Assembly: GCF_963678635.1 (NCBI RefSeq)
Contig: NC_087062.1
Location: 51,966,473 to 52,030,472, forward strand
Reading direction: 5' to 3'
Length of the DNA: 64,000 bases
Origin: Symsagittifera roscoffensis
Lineage: Eukaryota > Xenacoelomorpha > Acoela > Convolutidae
The translations under genes and the position numbers were made by a program. The notes beneath the pieces are model-generated. The model was given only the letters and a program-made list of their open reading frames with translations, had not been told where the DNA came from and ran no database searches. This document shows positions 41,010 through 52,699 of this stretch, piece after piece. Numbering within the stretch: position 1 is the stretch's first letter; every line of letters starts with the position of its first letter.

Positions 41010-42043
41010 GATTTGTTTATGTTAACTTTCACGAGTTAATTACAGGTGCTCAAGATGTGAAAAGATGGTTGCTTTGTAGAAATAAATATAGCAAAACTGG
41101 TACAAATAAGACCACAAGAGCGACTGATTCTTAAACAAAGTTTCGAATACTATCTATCGCGAAAGAAGTCTAGCGAGATGTTTATATTGGACTCCTTATT
41201 TGTCGGCATAAACAAGTGGACTCGTGTTTAATAAACAGAACCGCCCCATCTGAAATCGACCGACGAGAGGCATATAAGACCACCACAATACAGGGCTAAC
41301 AAGGCCAAACTATTCCGAGAAGAGACGAGCAACTATTTGATCCAATGTGGTTAAATGTTACGGGGTTTTGAGCACGCAACAAGTTTTCTAGGTCCAATAG
41401 TTGGTCTGTTTTTCAACTTCTATCAATTGTTCCAGGGCAAATACTTTTCAGTCAATAAGTTAAGTTAATCTGTTGCATCGGAATTCGCTATTTAAATTAT
41501 TTACTATCAATAGTGTTTGAGAATACCATCGGAAAATTCCTAGTCACAACGTGGCGGATTCATTCCACCTCAATTAGATTGGCTAGCTTCAAATGAAACC
41601 GAGCTGGCATTCCAAAAGTGAACTACTTCTGATAGAGAGAAAGAATCATCAACCATATTTCGAAGGTGGCGCCACGAAAAGATTGCGAGATATTACATAA
41701 CAGAATACAAATTTGTCCTTTAGACGTTTATCACACCAATTCAAACAGTTTGGGAAACGAAATGCAAACAAAAATGAAAACCCGGACCCGCGAAATAACT
41801 CTAGTGAAATTCACATTTGTTAATGTCGAGGTCCAATTCCGTTCAAAAGTCAAGCTGATTTGTGTCAATATGAATTGAACGGGAATGTGTCACAGAAACA
41901 TGAACATAGCCAACAGACTGTTGGAATGAACTCCGAAAACCGACAGAAAAATATTTAAGCACTTGTAAAAATTATAGTCTTTCGGTCTTTGAAATTCAAC
42001 TGTTTTATGATGACTTTTTTCAAGAATTTAAAATTGGATCATG
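41010..42043. other. Upstream flank of the MADF gene, no other gene seen
   Basis: Unique AT-rich sequence. The 70-codon frame at 41,666-41,878 has no motif. It may hold regulatory sequence for the MADF gene, but I cannot point to defined sites. Confidence 0.5.
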
Positions 42044-42051
42044 CATTAAGT

Positions 42052-42521
42052 CAGGGGCGGATTTAGGGGGGGGGGGGTCCCCCCTTTGGTACTTGTACTT
42101 TTTAAGAAATCCATTTTTGCCGACCGACCCTAAAATTTTTCTAAATGTATACTAACCTTGAGCCAATGTATACTAACTTTGAGGGGGAGCCAATGTAAAC
42201 TAACTTTGAGGGGGAGCATGCGCCAAAAAAACGCCAATGTATACTAACTTTGAGGGGGAGCATGCGCCAAAAAAACGCAATTTTTTTGTCAAAATTTTTC
42301 AAAAAGTGCCTAAAAACGGCTTTTTTGACCTGTTTTTTCATCAAAAATTAGCCTGCGGCGCAGAAAATTTGGCCAAAACAGGGAGGACTATTTAGTGCTT
42401 TAGGAGAGCTCGGAAAATCAAATTGGTCGACCTAAAAAAAAAAAGGTCGTCAAAAGTTTCGAAAATTTTTTGAAAATCCGCCCCCCCCCCCCCCCTCAAA
42501 AAAATCCTAGATCCGCCCCTG
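42052..42521. mobile_element. hAT-type MITE (470 bp) with 8-bp target duplication
   Basis: The ends are inverted: 'CAGGGGCGGATTTAGG' at the left, and 'CAGGGGCGGATCTAGG' as the reverse complement of the right end. They are flanked by identical CATTAAGT at 42,044-42,051 and 42,522-42,529. An 8-bp duplication and CAGGG ends fit the hAT superfamily. G-runs and C-runs lie just inside each end. The interior (about 42,144-42,290) holds tandem copies of 'AATGTATACTAACTTTGAG'-type repeats. There is no transposase, so it must be mobilised in trans. Confidence 0.92.
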
Positions 42522-42529
42522 CATTAAGT

Positions 42530-43816
42530 AATTATTATTCAGCTGGGAAATTTCAAACCCACTTGAAACTACGAGTTTTCGTGATTTTAAGCGCCATTTA
42601 CACTGACGCTATTGGAGAGTGTATTTGACTTTGGACAACTTGTAAGACTTTCCTGAAACGAAAAAAGTCAAACAAAATTGAAAAAAAATGAGTTTGAAAA
42701 AATTGTGAGCTTTTCTGGAAATGAAAAGAGACATGAGCGACTTAAATGAATGTCGCCATTTTGTTCAATGACACAGACAACTGAGCAACGGAGATAAATA
42801 CATTTTTTACGATTTTGTTCTGAACAAACTTGTATGATCAAACAAAAAAACATCAAAAAAGGACAAAGAAATATTAGTCTGCTTTTTGAATTCGAAATTT
42901 GCAATAATGATTTATCCAAGCATTTTCGGTACTGAGATCGTTTTTGATATTTTTACTTCTCTAAAACAGATTTAACTGAGCTCTTTAAATCCAGGGTGCC
43001 AAAATATTTCAACAATAAAATGACCGAACTTTTATAGAAAATATTATTTGAAACAAGTACAAGCATGATAGTTGAATAAATAGAAACAGCAAGCTTGGCA
43101 CTATTTTGATGATATATGAGCAGAACAATTTGCAACTTTCGAATTTCGAAGTAAAAAAATATATCACGATAAAGCTCATTGAAGTTCAAGAATTGTTTAT
43201 GATTGGCTCTTTTTGTCTTAAAGTGATCTCATCTTAACAAGCAAATGCACTGAACTGAAAAAGAAATCAGAAATCAAACCGCGAAAAATCAAAATTGAGC
43301 GAACAAATTTTATAATTTTCCCTGAAAAAAAAACTTTGCGTTCTTTTACACTCAAAAACCACGGATTTCAAAGCAAAACAATAGTACATTTAGTTTGAAA
43401 GATGAAAATTGTTGCATCAGTTAAGTGTTGTTTCTTTCATCATTTTGAATTTCTTGGCTTCAATTATTGGATCGAAACAATTTGTCCTTCTAGCACATCA
43501 AACGGCTAACCTAACAAAGTTTTCTTAACGATTCGCGCTCTTTTAAATGATAACTGAACACATAGGACTAAACTTCACAACAGTTGCAGCACAACACAAG
43601 CAGGGTTGGGAAGTTATATAGCATTATTATTCAACATTCAATTTAACTTACAATGTTATTCAATTTTTTTAACAGTGAGGTTAGCTATTTCTCAGAAATA
43701 TGGGTACTTTTCAGAAAACCACAACAGTATAACAACTTTTCTCACAATATAACAGTATTTTTCTGAAAACCCACCGCATTTAACAGTTTTCAGATTGAAT
43801 ATCATTCCGCTTGGCC
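42530..43816. other. Intergenic, no recognised gene
   Basis: AT-rich. Frames at 42,668-42,919 and 42,953-43,189 (minus) are hydrophobic but short, with no family resemblance. Part of this may be the 5' region of the hAT element that follows. Confidence 0.5.
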
Positions 43817-45250
43817 ATGGGACGAAGAAAGAGCGATATTTGGCACCATTACAAGTGGACGGTGTGGTGAGAGGGAAATGTGAATCTTGCGGGGAAACGT
43901 TTGTTGCCAACCCTGAACGAATGAAAAAAAAACACTGGGAAGCATGCAAGCAAGCCAGCAGTTGATGTGAACGACGTGGGGAGTGAATGCCGAGAAACGT
44001 CCTGAAACAGACCATTCTGGGAATGACATCATCTGACAAAGCACACGAAATTGAGCTGCAAATTTGTCGCTTTTTTATTGCTTCCAACACGTCGTTTCTG
44101 CAAGTGAAGAACAAAGAGTTTGAGAAAGCAACTGAAACCCAGAGTTTGAAAACCCAATCGAAATAAGCTGGCCTGGGCCTATTCTTGATGAAAACTTTGC
44201 ACAGGAAAAAGAAAAAACGAAAACAACTTCGCAACTGCAATGCTACTCTGGTTCTCTAGACGGGTGGTCGACACTCGCAAATGACCCAGTGAGTTTCCAT
44301 CACAACTTCTGTGGGGACGTTTATGGTCAACACCATCGACACATCAGGAGAGAGTCACTGTTCTTGTGTATTTGGTAGATGAGAGACAGTGTCTCATCCT
44401 GAAAACCTTTTCCATGCACATGGCTGTCAGGCCCATTCCATCAACCTCGTTGCAAAAGACATATCCGGGACAGCCAAGCCATTTATCAACAAAATTACGT
44501 CAGTGTTGAAACATCTCAGAAATCATTACGCCGAGTCAGCCCTGCCAAAAACGGCTGAAATTCCGAGACCGTGGAAACTCGCTGGAATTCAGTTGCAGAT
44601 TTGCTTATTTGAATATTTTACGACTCATAGGTCAAATATGACGGTGATATTTTTAAAAAACACTCAAAGCGTATGACACATTATACAGATGCATGGAAGA
44701 AATTTCTATCAAAAGAGGTGCACAAGATCCGCAATTTTGAAACCGATTGTCATTTCGCTTGATAAGCTTCAAAGCGATGAAACCAACAAGGGTGACGTGT
44801 TTGAAATTTGGATGGACCTACCATTAAAATGCCCTGATGAGTATATGCCAATGCTGATTTTGTCGTGCTGATTTTCTTCCAATTTTCTAGGCCGTTAACT
44901 TGCTGGCCCATCGATATAATGGCTCAAGAATGGGCCCACCGAAGTTTGAAAAGGAACCGAGTACAGAAACCAGTGTGACCCCGACTTTGCTTCTGATGTC
45001 TCGAAGTATTGGGCAAATTTCCCACCTTATTCTTCACATCATCTTTTCACCGAAAGCTACAAAGAGTTGTCTCCTGGAGCTTGGCGGGTTGCCGGTGGCC
45101 GAATGGGTTTCAACTCCAAGTTAGTGACACTTGCTTCGACTATGGTGGGCGCATGCCCCGCCTCCTCCGGACTTGCGCGATGCTTCTCAATTCTTGGTCT
45201 GACGTATGGGAAGCTCAGAAGCCAACTTAATGCTTGTTATTGTGTTGAAT
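43817..45250 (+). pseudogene. Decayed hAT-superfamily transposase
   Basis: Plus-strand coding remains in several frames, in the order of a hAT transposase. (1) BED-type zinc finger, about 43,817-43,963, with 'CESCGETF' and 'KKKHWEAC' (C-x2-C, H-x3-C). (2) About 44,002-44,166, 'LKQTILGMTSSDKAHEIELQ'. (3) About 44,256-44,375, 'LDGWSTLANDPV' then, after a frameshift, 'NTIDTSGESH'. (4) About 44,389-44,640, 'HAHGCQAHSINLVAKDI'. (5) About 44,730-44,865, 'LDKLQSDETNKGDVFEIW'. (6) About 45,050-45,229, 'FNSKLVTLAS', 'ACPASSGLARCFSILGLTYG', the hAT C-terminal dimerisation region. At least four frameshifts or stops make it non-functional. The match breaks off after 'KLRSQLN'. No terminal repeats found. 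Confidence 0.85.
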
Positions 45251-45309
45251 TATTTAATATAAATTACATGATTTTTTCATTAGTTAACTGTTAGCTTGAT
45301 ATTTTCGAA

Positions 45310-45498
45310 AGTAGCATACAATTTGCAGACCCTGAACACAAGCAAAGCTTTGCAACTAGCGAATAGACAAAAAATGAGCAGACAAACGGAAATCCTATAA
45401 TTAAAAATACATACTGAAAAAAAAAACAAGGAACTGCCGGGATCCGAACTCCAGACCTAAGGGAACTCCAGAATTCGCGAAGTATTTCGGGTTCAATT
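45310..45498 (-). repeat. SINE-like element with tRNA-like head
   Basis: On the minus strand a B-box-like 'GGAGTTCGGATCCCGG' (about 45,433-45,448) is followed by a T-rich stretch and by 'GTTTGTCTGCTCATTTTTTG' (about 45,370-45,389). The 'TTTGTCTGCTCAT' and the spacing match the SINE-like elements in the 1.83-kb array, so this is a dispersed member outside it. Confidence 0.45.
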
Positions 45499-45499
45499 A

Positions 45500-46685
45500 T
45501 CAAACAAGTTCAACTTCTCGCAGATTTGTAATAAAAGTTGTTGACATGAGAAAAGTGTAGTTGCCCCTCTCGCAAGTGAATGTAGTAACTACTCTTCAAA
45601 AACTGTCCGAAAAAGTGACCTTTTGCAATTTCTAGAGCATGGGGAAAGATTTCGTCTAAAACTAACAGTCGTGTATTGGATGTAGCAGTCGATAGCTATA
45701 ACTATTTGACCGCTGTCAAACTATCTATGTCTTTAATTGAAAAAATGAGCTCAGATCACGGCTTTTACCTTTTTTCGACAATTCCAGCAATTTTAATGGA
45801 GATTGTACAGAGAAATCCGGTGACCTGTTGATTTTCGTGTTAGGTCTTCTCTGTCAATGCTACTGTACACTTATTGAGCAAATTATGGTTGATGAAATGG
45901 AACCAATGAAAGCAACTGTTTCGACAATGTAAATTGTTGTTTATTAGACGTGGCCAAACTTGAGATGTAGACTTGACTTGTGCCATGCTCTGTTGCAATA
46001 GTGATTAGTGTGCCATTGATCCCAGTTATAGTTCAATCTCTCGCGCTCTCTAAACCCCCAATGATAGTTTGATGAGCAGAGAAAGCGAAATAACAATTAT
46101 GCTAGGACTATGCTGTGAAATAATATCCAAGTTCACTATATTTAACTTCTGTAGAAGAGATACGCCGCCATATTTCATGGCTCTTTTATAAATGAAGACA
46201 AGAGACAGATTTTATGTCAAGACAAGACATGCACACATCTGCTATACTCTGATCGAAATGAGGACCATAGTTGCGCAATTGGTGAAAGATACCAATATTC
46301 ATAGCTCCCGAAATAAAAAAAAAACAGTCGCATAAGTTCCAAAATTTACCATCTTGAATTCTATTGGTTGAAAATTGAGCCAACGAACTTATGGATTAGT
46401 TGTTTACTGTTCAAGCAGCATAAACTCAAGCTGCAGAATAGTGACAGCCGCGCCATGTGTTGCGAGCTTGCTAACAGAATTTAGGCGACCTTAAACCGAG
46501 ACTCGGCTAATTTAGCCTTTTGACGAATTGAAAAGATTTGGGACTTAAGCGACTGCTTTTTTAATTTAGGACCTATGGCACTGATTTTTCTTTTGGGACC
46601 TGTGAATACGCACCGCGCAATTATTTGGGTGAAACAACTGCAATATTCAGAGATAGAGAACCAAGAGGTAAACAAGGAAATTTCG
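45500..46685. other. Intergenic, no recognised gene
   Basis: Unique AT-rich sequence; reading frames up to 70 codons show no motif. Confidence 0.45.
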
Positions 46686-46686
46686 G

Positions 46687-47705
46687 TGGCCAGTTAATGC
46701 GCAGAATGGTCTAAGAGCAAAAAGATCCAAGAGCAGAAAAACAAAAGAATATTGAATTATATGAGCTTTTCGGTAAATTATATTTCAGAATCCTCAATAT
46801 TACTACTGAAAAGACTACATTACGCATAAATTGGAAAATGGAAAAACAAAAAACAAATTTTTTTATCTGCACCTATTCTATCTGCATCTATTATAATTAT
46901 TTTATTAACATTTTCTCTCAATATTGACGTCAATTTTATGAGAAAAGCATTTAGCCAATAGGAACGCTTAGCGATTTTGATTGGTTGGAATTTTTCAAGC
47001 ATTCGGTCCCTCCAGTATGAGAACCCTTCCCGTCCAAGAGCAGAAAAACAAAAAAAATATTGAATTATAAGAGCTTTTCGGTAAATAATGTTTTAGAATA
47101 CTCAATATTACCTCTGAAAAGACTATATTACACATATTGTGAATATTAATCAAGATTTTTCAAATTTCTCTCAAAATAAACTTGATGAAATTACCCAATT
47201 TAAGTATCATTTTTTCATTTCATTTGTAGTATTAACAATTTTAGTAGTTTATTTCATAGATTAGCCCATGAAAAACAATATTTTTCGGCTTTTCTGCTCC
47301 TAAGCCCTTTCTTATCTTAAATCATTTTGCTTTTTGTTCCGACTCCTGGTGGCCGGTCAATTAGCAGAATGGTTAAAAAGCAGAAAATGTCTAAGAGCAG
47401 AAAAAACAAAGAAATATTGAATTATACGAGCTTTTCGGTAAAAGCAAGTTTTAGAATCCTCAATATAACCACTGAAAAGACTATATTACACATAAATTGG
47501 GAACGTTAATCAAAATTTTTGAAATTTCTTTGTACAATAAATTTGACGAAATTACCCAATTTAAGTATAATTTATTCATTTCATATGTAGTATTGACAAT
47601 TCTAGTAGTTGTTTTCATAAATTAGCCCATAAAAACAACATTTTTCCGTTTTTTGCTCTTAGACCCTTTCTGCACTTGGACCATTCTGCTTATTGCTCCG
47701 CCTCC
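46687..47705. mobile_element. Cluster of MITE-like inverted-repeat elements
   Basis: The outer ends are inverted. Left: 'GCGCAGAATGGTCTAAGAGC' (46,701-46,720). Right, reverse complement: 'AAGCAGAATGGTCCAAGTGC', then 'GGGTCTAAGAGCAAAAAACG' (about 47,645-47,695). An internal stretch 'AATATTGAATTATA.GAGCTTTTCGG' starts near 46,747, 47,056 and 47,413, and 'GAAATTACCCAATTTAAGTAT' occurs at 47,187 and 47,548. So there is one truncated and two nearly complete copies side by side. No target duplication could be fixed. No coding capacity. Confidence 0.7.
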
Positions 47706-50700
47706 AAAAAAATATTCTTACTTATTTCAGCCAATAACGCCCAAATAATTTGGCAGTAGCGTAACAAGCCGCATTGGCCTGGCAAGTTTTCCTCTTTTTT
47801 TGCAAGAATCATGCATCATTGTTGCCAAACAAAAACAAAAACACTGATTTTGCTTCCTAGTCGGAAAGATAACCCCCTTGGGTAGCCAATTTTGGAGGTC
47901 TTAAACTATTTCCCCTTTTGGTACCTGGTACCTAGAAACGAATTGCCACCCCAGTAATGAAACAATTCAACGGTTAAGCATATGCGAATTCAAAACCTAG
48001 TTACGAATATTCCCATACCCTTTTGTAAAGGGGGGGGGATAGTTGAAAAGATTCCCAATTTTTTTCCAAGCTACAGAAGAAATTTTTCAATGACTTGTAT
48101 ACGGGGACTTAACAAAGTTTAGGATGTGGTTGGTAGTTGGTATTGACGGGACAACTGACAGAAAATAGCCACTGCTAGCTGCCACATTAAAATAGAAAAA
48201 ATGTGCAGCTAGCGACAGAGGGAAGAAAAGTAGGGCGACTGCTTACCAGCTGCTGAATGTCGGCTGTGACGGCCAGTTTGGATGGGACTTAATTGCGGTG
48301 ATTCTCGGCTGAGCAGTGGAACAGAAGTGCAGAAAATCTGAGCCTCTTGACAAAACTAGCGATTATGCTGCTGGTCTATTTTTGAGATTGTACAAGGACG
48401 TTGTTTTGACGACAGCAGGATGAAATGATTCTGGTTTGGGTTCCTAAAACAAAATATTACAAAAAAAATCGATATCTTTGTTGCAGTAGACTATTGACGC
48501 AACAAGAGAACGCCCAATTACTATTGAGAATTATAATGTTTATGTTTGCATAGAATTTCCAGAGTGGCTGTAAAATTGACCCTTCGATTGCCCTCGAAAT
48601 TAGAGGAAGAAAAGAAATACTACTTACTCAATTGCAGGTAAAAGATAGCAGCCACAGTTCTCCAGGAGTGTCGTGCAGATGTAATAGTGTCCAAATAAAA
48701 AGACAATAAGCCTCCTTTGCAGAGGAGCCACGAACAAAGCAGGTCTTACTAGACTCAATTAAAACCAAAATTTCAATTGATCAACTAACTTGAAGCAGAA
48801 TCAATCCGAAATGAAATAGGGGCCAGCAATGTTGATATACTTGAGATTATGCAAACTAAATCTGCACCACGCTAATTGATTATATATTGTTCTTATACAA
48901 TTTCGCACTTTATAAGATAGATTTTAGATTTCTTTCAATTTGCCTATCTAAAAAGTTTTTCTTTTGCATTCAAGGCGACCGAGTTCCGAATGTTCAATTT
49001 GCATTCGGAATTAAAATTTAAACTTAGGAAACGAGATTATATGATATGGTTGGTTTAAACGGTAAGCTAGATATGTAAAGGGAGCCGATATTGGAAAGAC
49101 GCGCCAAAAATAATTTCAAAATTAATTTGGCAAAATAGCTGTTTAAATATTTGTAGGAATTGATATTTTTACTGATGATATTGATGGCAATATACTTGCT
49201 GCTGGTGAAGCTAGATTTGGATACAATATATCGGTTTTGAGTTTTGATAATGTTTCGGAGATATGTTAAAGGAATTAATGATAGCAAATACGCCAGGTAA
49301 ATTTAAAGAAAATGTGTTTCTGCTTGATGAGAAATAAATGAAAAATTCCAAATATTAATTGAAATTGCTATGAAAATTGCTGAATTATGTTGATAAAACA
49401 AAATAGCCAAATAAGAGATCAATCAAAGGTATGCTCAATTTTTCAAACGTGACTCGCAATTTAGTGGCCAAGATTAAGCAAGTTGAAACATATTCGTCGA
49501 CACGACCAAAAACGACAAAAATGAACTAGCGCTGCGCTGAGTTATGCGGTTATGTCCAGATCAGACCAAAGAGTATTATATGATAGAGCAATGCTTAAGC
49601 GTGGTAAAAACAAATATATTTCAATTTCACGCCGCCAACAGAATGGCTGAAGACCAAATGTACCTTGGTGCTTTTTCGACTTTCAACAGACCACGAGTAG
49701 TTCTGCAGCTACTGGAGAAGTATCAACTCTACTATTCGACAGTGGTATCACGAAAGTGCCAGATGAGATAAATCAGAACAATAGCACACGGTGAAATTGA
49801 ACACAATAATTAAGAATGATAAATAAAAGAGTAGACGACACACAACGAAACCAGCAAAACGAAACGGCCTGCTCAATGCTTCAATGCTACGTGTTTTTTT
49901 CGGCAGATAGTTTAGCAAAAATATAAGTTAATCTATAGATGAAACTAACCACTAGTCTTGAATCACTGCTCACATTTGGCAATGCTCGTACGTGTGCCTC
50001 AATATCGATAAAGGTTGGTCAAATTGCGATGGTAGTAAAACATCATTCGACTTTGGCTAGCGAACTATTAAAAAATTGTGCTGCCACAGTCGCAAGACAA
50101 ATAACGACTTCAAGTCAAAAATTGTTAGATCACTGCACATAATTTTTTCAGCTGAGACAAAATAACGAATACGCCAAAGCTATTATGAGCCCAAGTTAGT
50201 TATAAATATCTGATAAGTTTTATCATAAAATTCTCATCTAGTTAACAATTCGATGCAAAATTTTTTTTTTAGTTAGATTAATTTGTGTATTTTGGCATGT
50301 CTGTAGCTCGTGCTACAAGTCGCGACTTTAAGGGCCATTTTTAATATTTAGTTTTGCCATGATGGCATCATCAGTATCGAGAAATGTTGGATGGTAAAAG
50401 TAAGCAAATACTGGTCATGATTGCTTATTAGACGACACGCAATCTCTACTGTGGCAGAGTACCATTCGAATCTGAATACAAAGAGAAGAGCCAGCGAATA
50501 CAACAATGATCCAAAAATAAACAGATTGTAACACGAAGACAGTACAGCGAAGCACAAAAAAGACAAAGAGTTCGATAACTTATACTGTGAATCTGGTTCA
50601 AATTCAGCAACTCAAAGGTGACTTGTTGATGCTAAGTACGTGCACCAAATGAATCAACATTAACATGAAGACTTCAGTAGTTGTCCGTTCACGTCTCTTC

Positions 50701-52690
50701 TCGTGATTCAATGCAACAGTTGGTTAACCATGCTCGCGAGAAGAGTGGTCGTTCAGGGAGGTGTTTAGCTGTGCTGGGCTCACTTATTTCTGATTTCGCT
50801 TCTTTTTGCCAGGTTGTTTGTTGATGTAGCAATATGCTGTATATACCTCAAAATCCTTTTTTCAGCGTTTGTCAACGGGGCAATGGGACGGGAGTGAGTT
50901 TATGAATGTAAGAGTTGCACGTTTCTAATTCGACTAATCCGTTTCCCTGCCAAATACAAAATGGAGCGAAATAAAAAACGGCGAAATGCGCGCAATAGTC
51001 AGCAGACAAATAGAAGGAAAATTGTACCATTTTACAATACCTCATTTCGCATAAATCCCCGCACTGCTCCTAGCCGCCTTTGTTTATCGTTTTCTTCTTT
51101 TTCAACATACGATACAGCGACAGCAGAGCAGCAGCAGCATCAGAGCAGTGCGGAGGGGAACAGCGTTGTCTCCTGTTTTATTGCATTTCGCTCGCTCACA
51201 GTCAACAATTGTGGCGTCGAGTTGACTTACAGCTAAGTTGATGCCGTGCTCTGTTGTGGCTGTGACCGGCCGCTACCGCACTAAGGTTGGTTGCTCAATA
51301 ATAGCCTAACAGTTAGGATTAAAATGTGCTGCTTCTTCGCTATACCATAGTAGACGAGCATCATCACCTGATCAACTATTACACATTAGCACTAACAACA
51401 CTAGACCACGAAATGACCGCCAACAAGATAGAAAAAAATACAAGCCAATAAACAAGCTTGCTTATCCAACCCACCGTATGGTCTATGCTCCTACTGGAAA
51501 AGGTACACTAAATGGAAATATTTCGACTCCTATTGCGAATGGCTTGAGCAAAATTTCTACATAGACTGAACAGGAAATGGAATTAACATTATCGCAGCAC
51601 GAGGCTAAGTGTAAACTCTTAAGGAGATATAGGTTGCAGCTATTCACATTTCCCATGTCACGTCTCACCCAACTTACCGAGGCCAGTTTGACCAAAATTT
51701 TAAAGAGGAGAACTAATCATTTGTTTCATCGCAGTCCACAATGACCGTTAAAATAATCAGTTTGATGCTCAGAGCTTCTGCAAGTGCTGAGTGTACCCAT
51801 GAACCCACTGGTCATCGAGTGTTATTTGACGTCTCAGATATTGACGAAAGCACTTCGCCTCATTTGGAATCTAATTGATTCAGAAAGGATACCAACGATG
51901 CCCAAAATGACTCCTTTGCAATAGGAATGAGACAGAATATGCTGTCAGACTATTATAGACTTCAACCATTAATTATCAAAATTTGCAAAAACTTCTAAAC
52001 ACAAGCTTTCAAAATTGAATTCATTGTTGTTATAATCAATTTACAGAGACAAAGCGGAGGCTGAGCTTTCCACTACTTGCGATTCATGATTAAGTACATG
52101 ATTATAACATCAAAGCACTCAAGAACTGGCAAACAGGAATTCGGACGATGTTACCGTTGAAGAAAGAACTAGAAAAACAAAAAACAAATTAAATCAAAAG
52201 CTTTTTATTTTAATTGTATTTTGAGTTATTTTAATGAGTTCCAAGGGGGGTTGATTTTGAGCATTCGAAATTTGAGCTCAAAACCTTATCGGTCTCGTAA
52301 ATTTTATCGAAAAATAAGGTAAATAAGCCGACATTCAAAACGCAGAAAATCAACCAAAATTTTTCGGCAAAATCTTATTTGAAAAACACATGTACTTCCC
52401 AAATAGTATCCATGAGGGTCATTTACATACTGAATGCAAAAGGGGTACACACATTTTGAGAAACAAACCGAACCTAAACTTTTTGGGAAATCAAAAAGCC
52501 GAAAAACCATCAGTAAAAAAATAGCAACCAAATTGAATAAAGATAGTTTTGAAAACATGCCCGGTCAAAAGATGAAAAATTAGTATCGGTACAATCTTAC
52601 CAATCCATAACAAAGCCGAAAATATATGAGCAGAATCTTTTCCTGCCGAAAGAAAAATTCAACAATACTAGCGTAAAACGCACCTCCGGT
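47706..52690. other. Long intergenic stretch, no gene supported
   Basis: About 5 kb without a convincing coding exon or repeat array. Frames such as 49,544-49,771 (+), 49,939-50,142 (+) and 50,961-51,236 (+, basic with a short Gln run) have no recognisable motif and no splice context I can defend. 'AAGCCGAAAA'-type fragments near 52,495 and 52,615 look like debris of the dispersed SINE-like family. Confidence 0.45.
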
Positions 52691-52699
52691 GCTTCGAAT

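Noticed and set aside
43692-44240. 182-codon minus-strand frame over the hAT region
   Set aside because: It is the antisense shadow of the decayed transposase, whose zinc finger and other motifs lie on the plus strand.
50961-51236. 91-codon basic frame with Gln run
   Set aside because: No recognisable domain, no splice or promoter context, and composition typical of random frames here.
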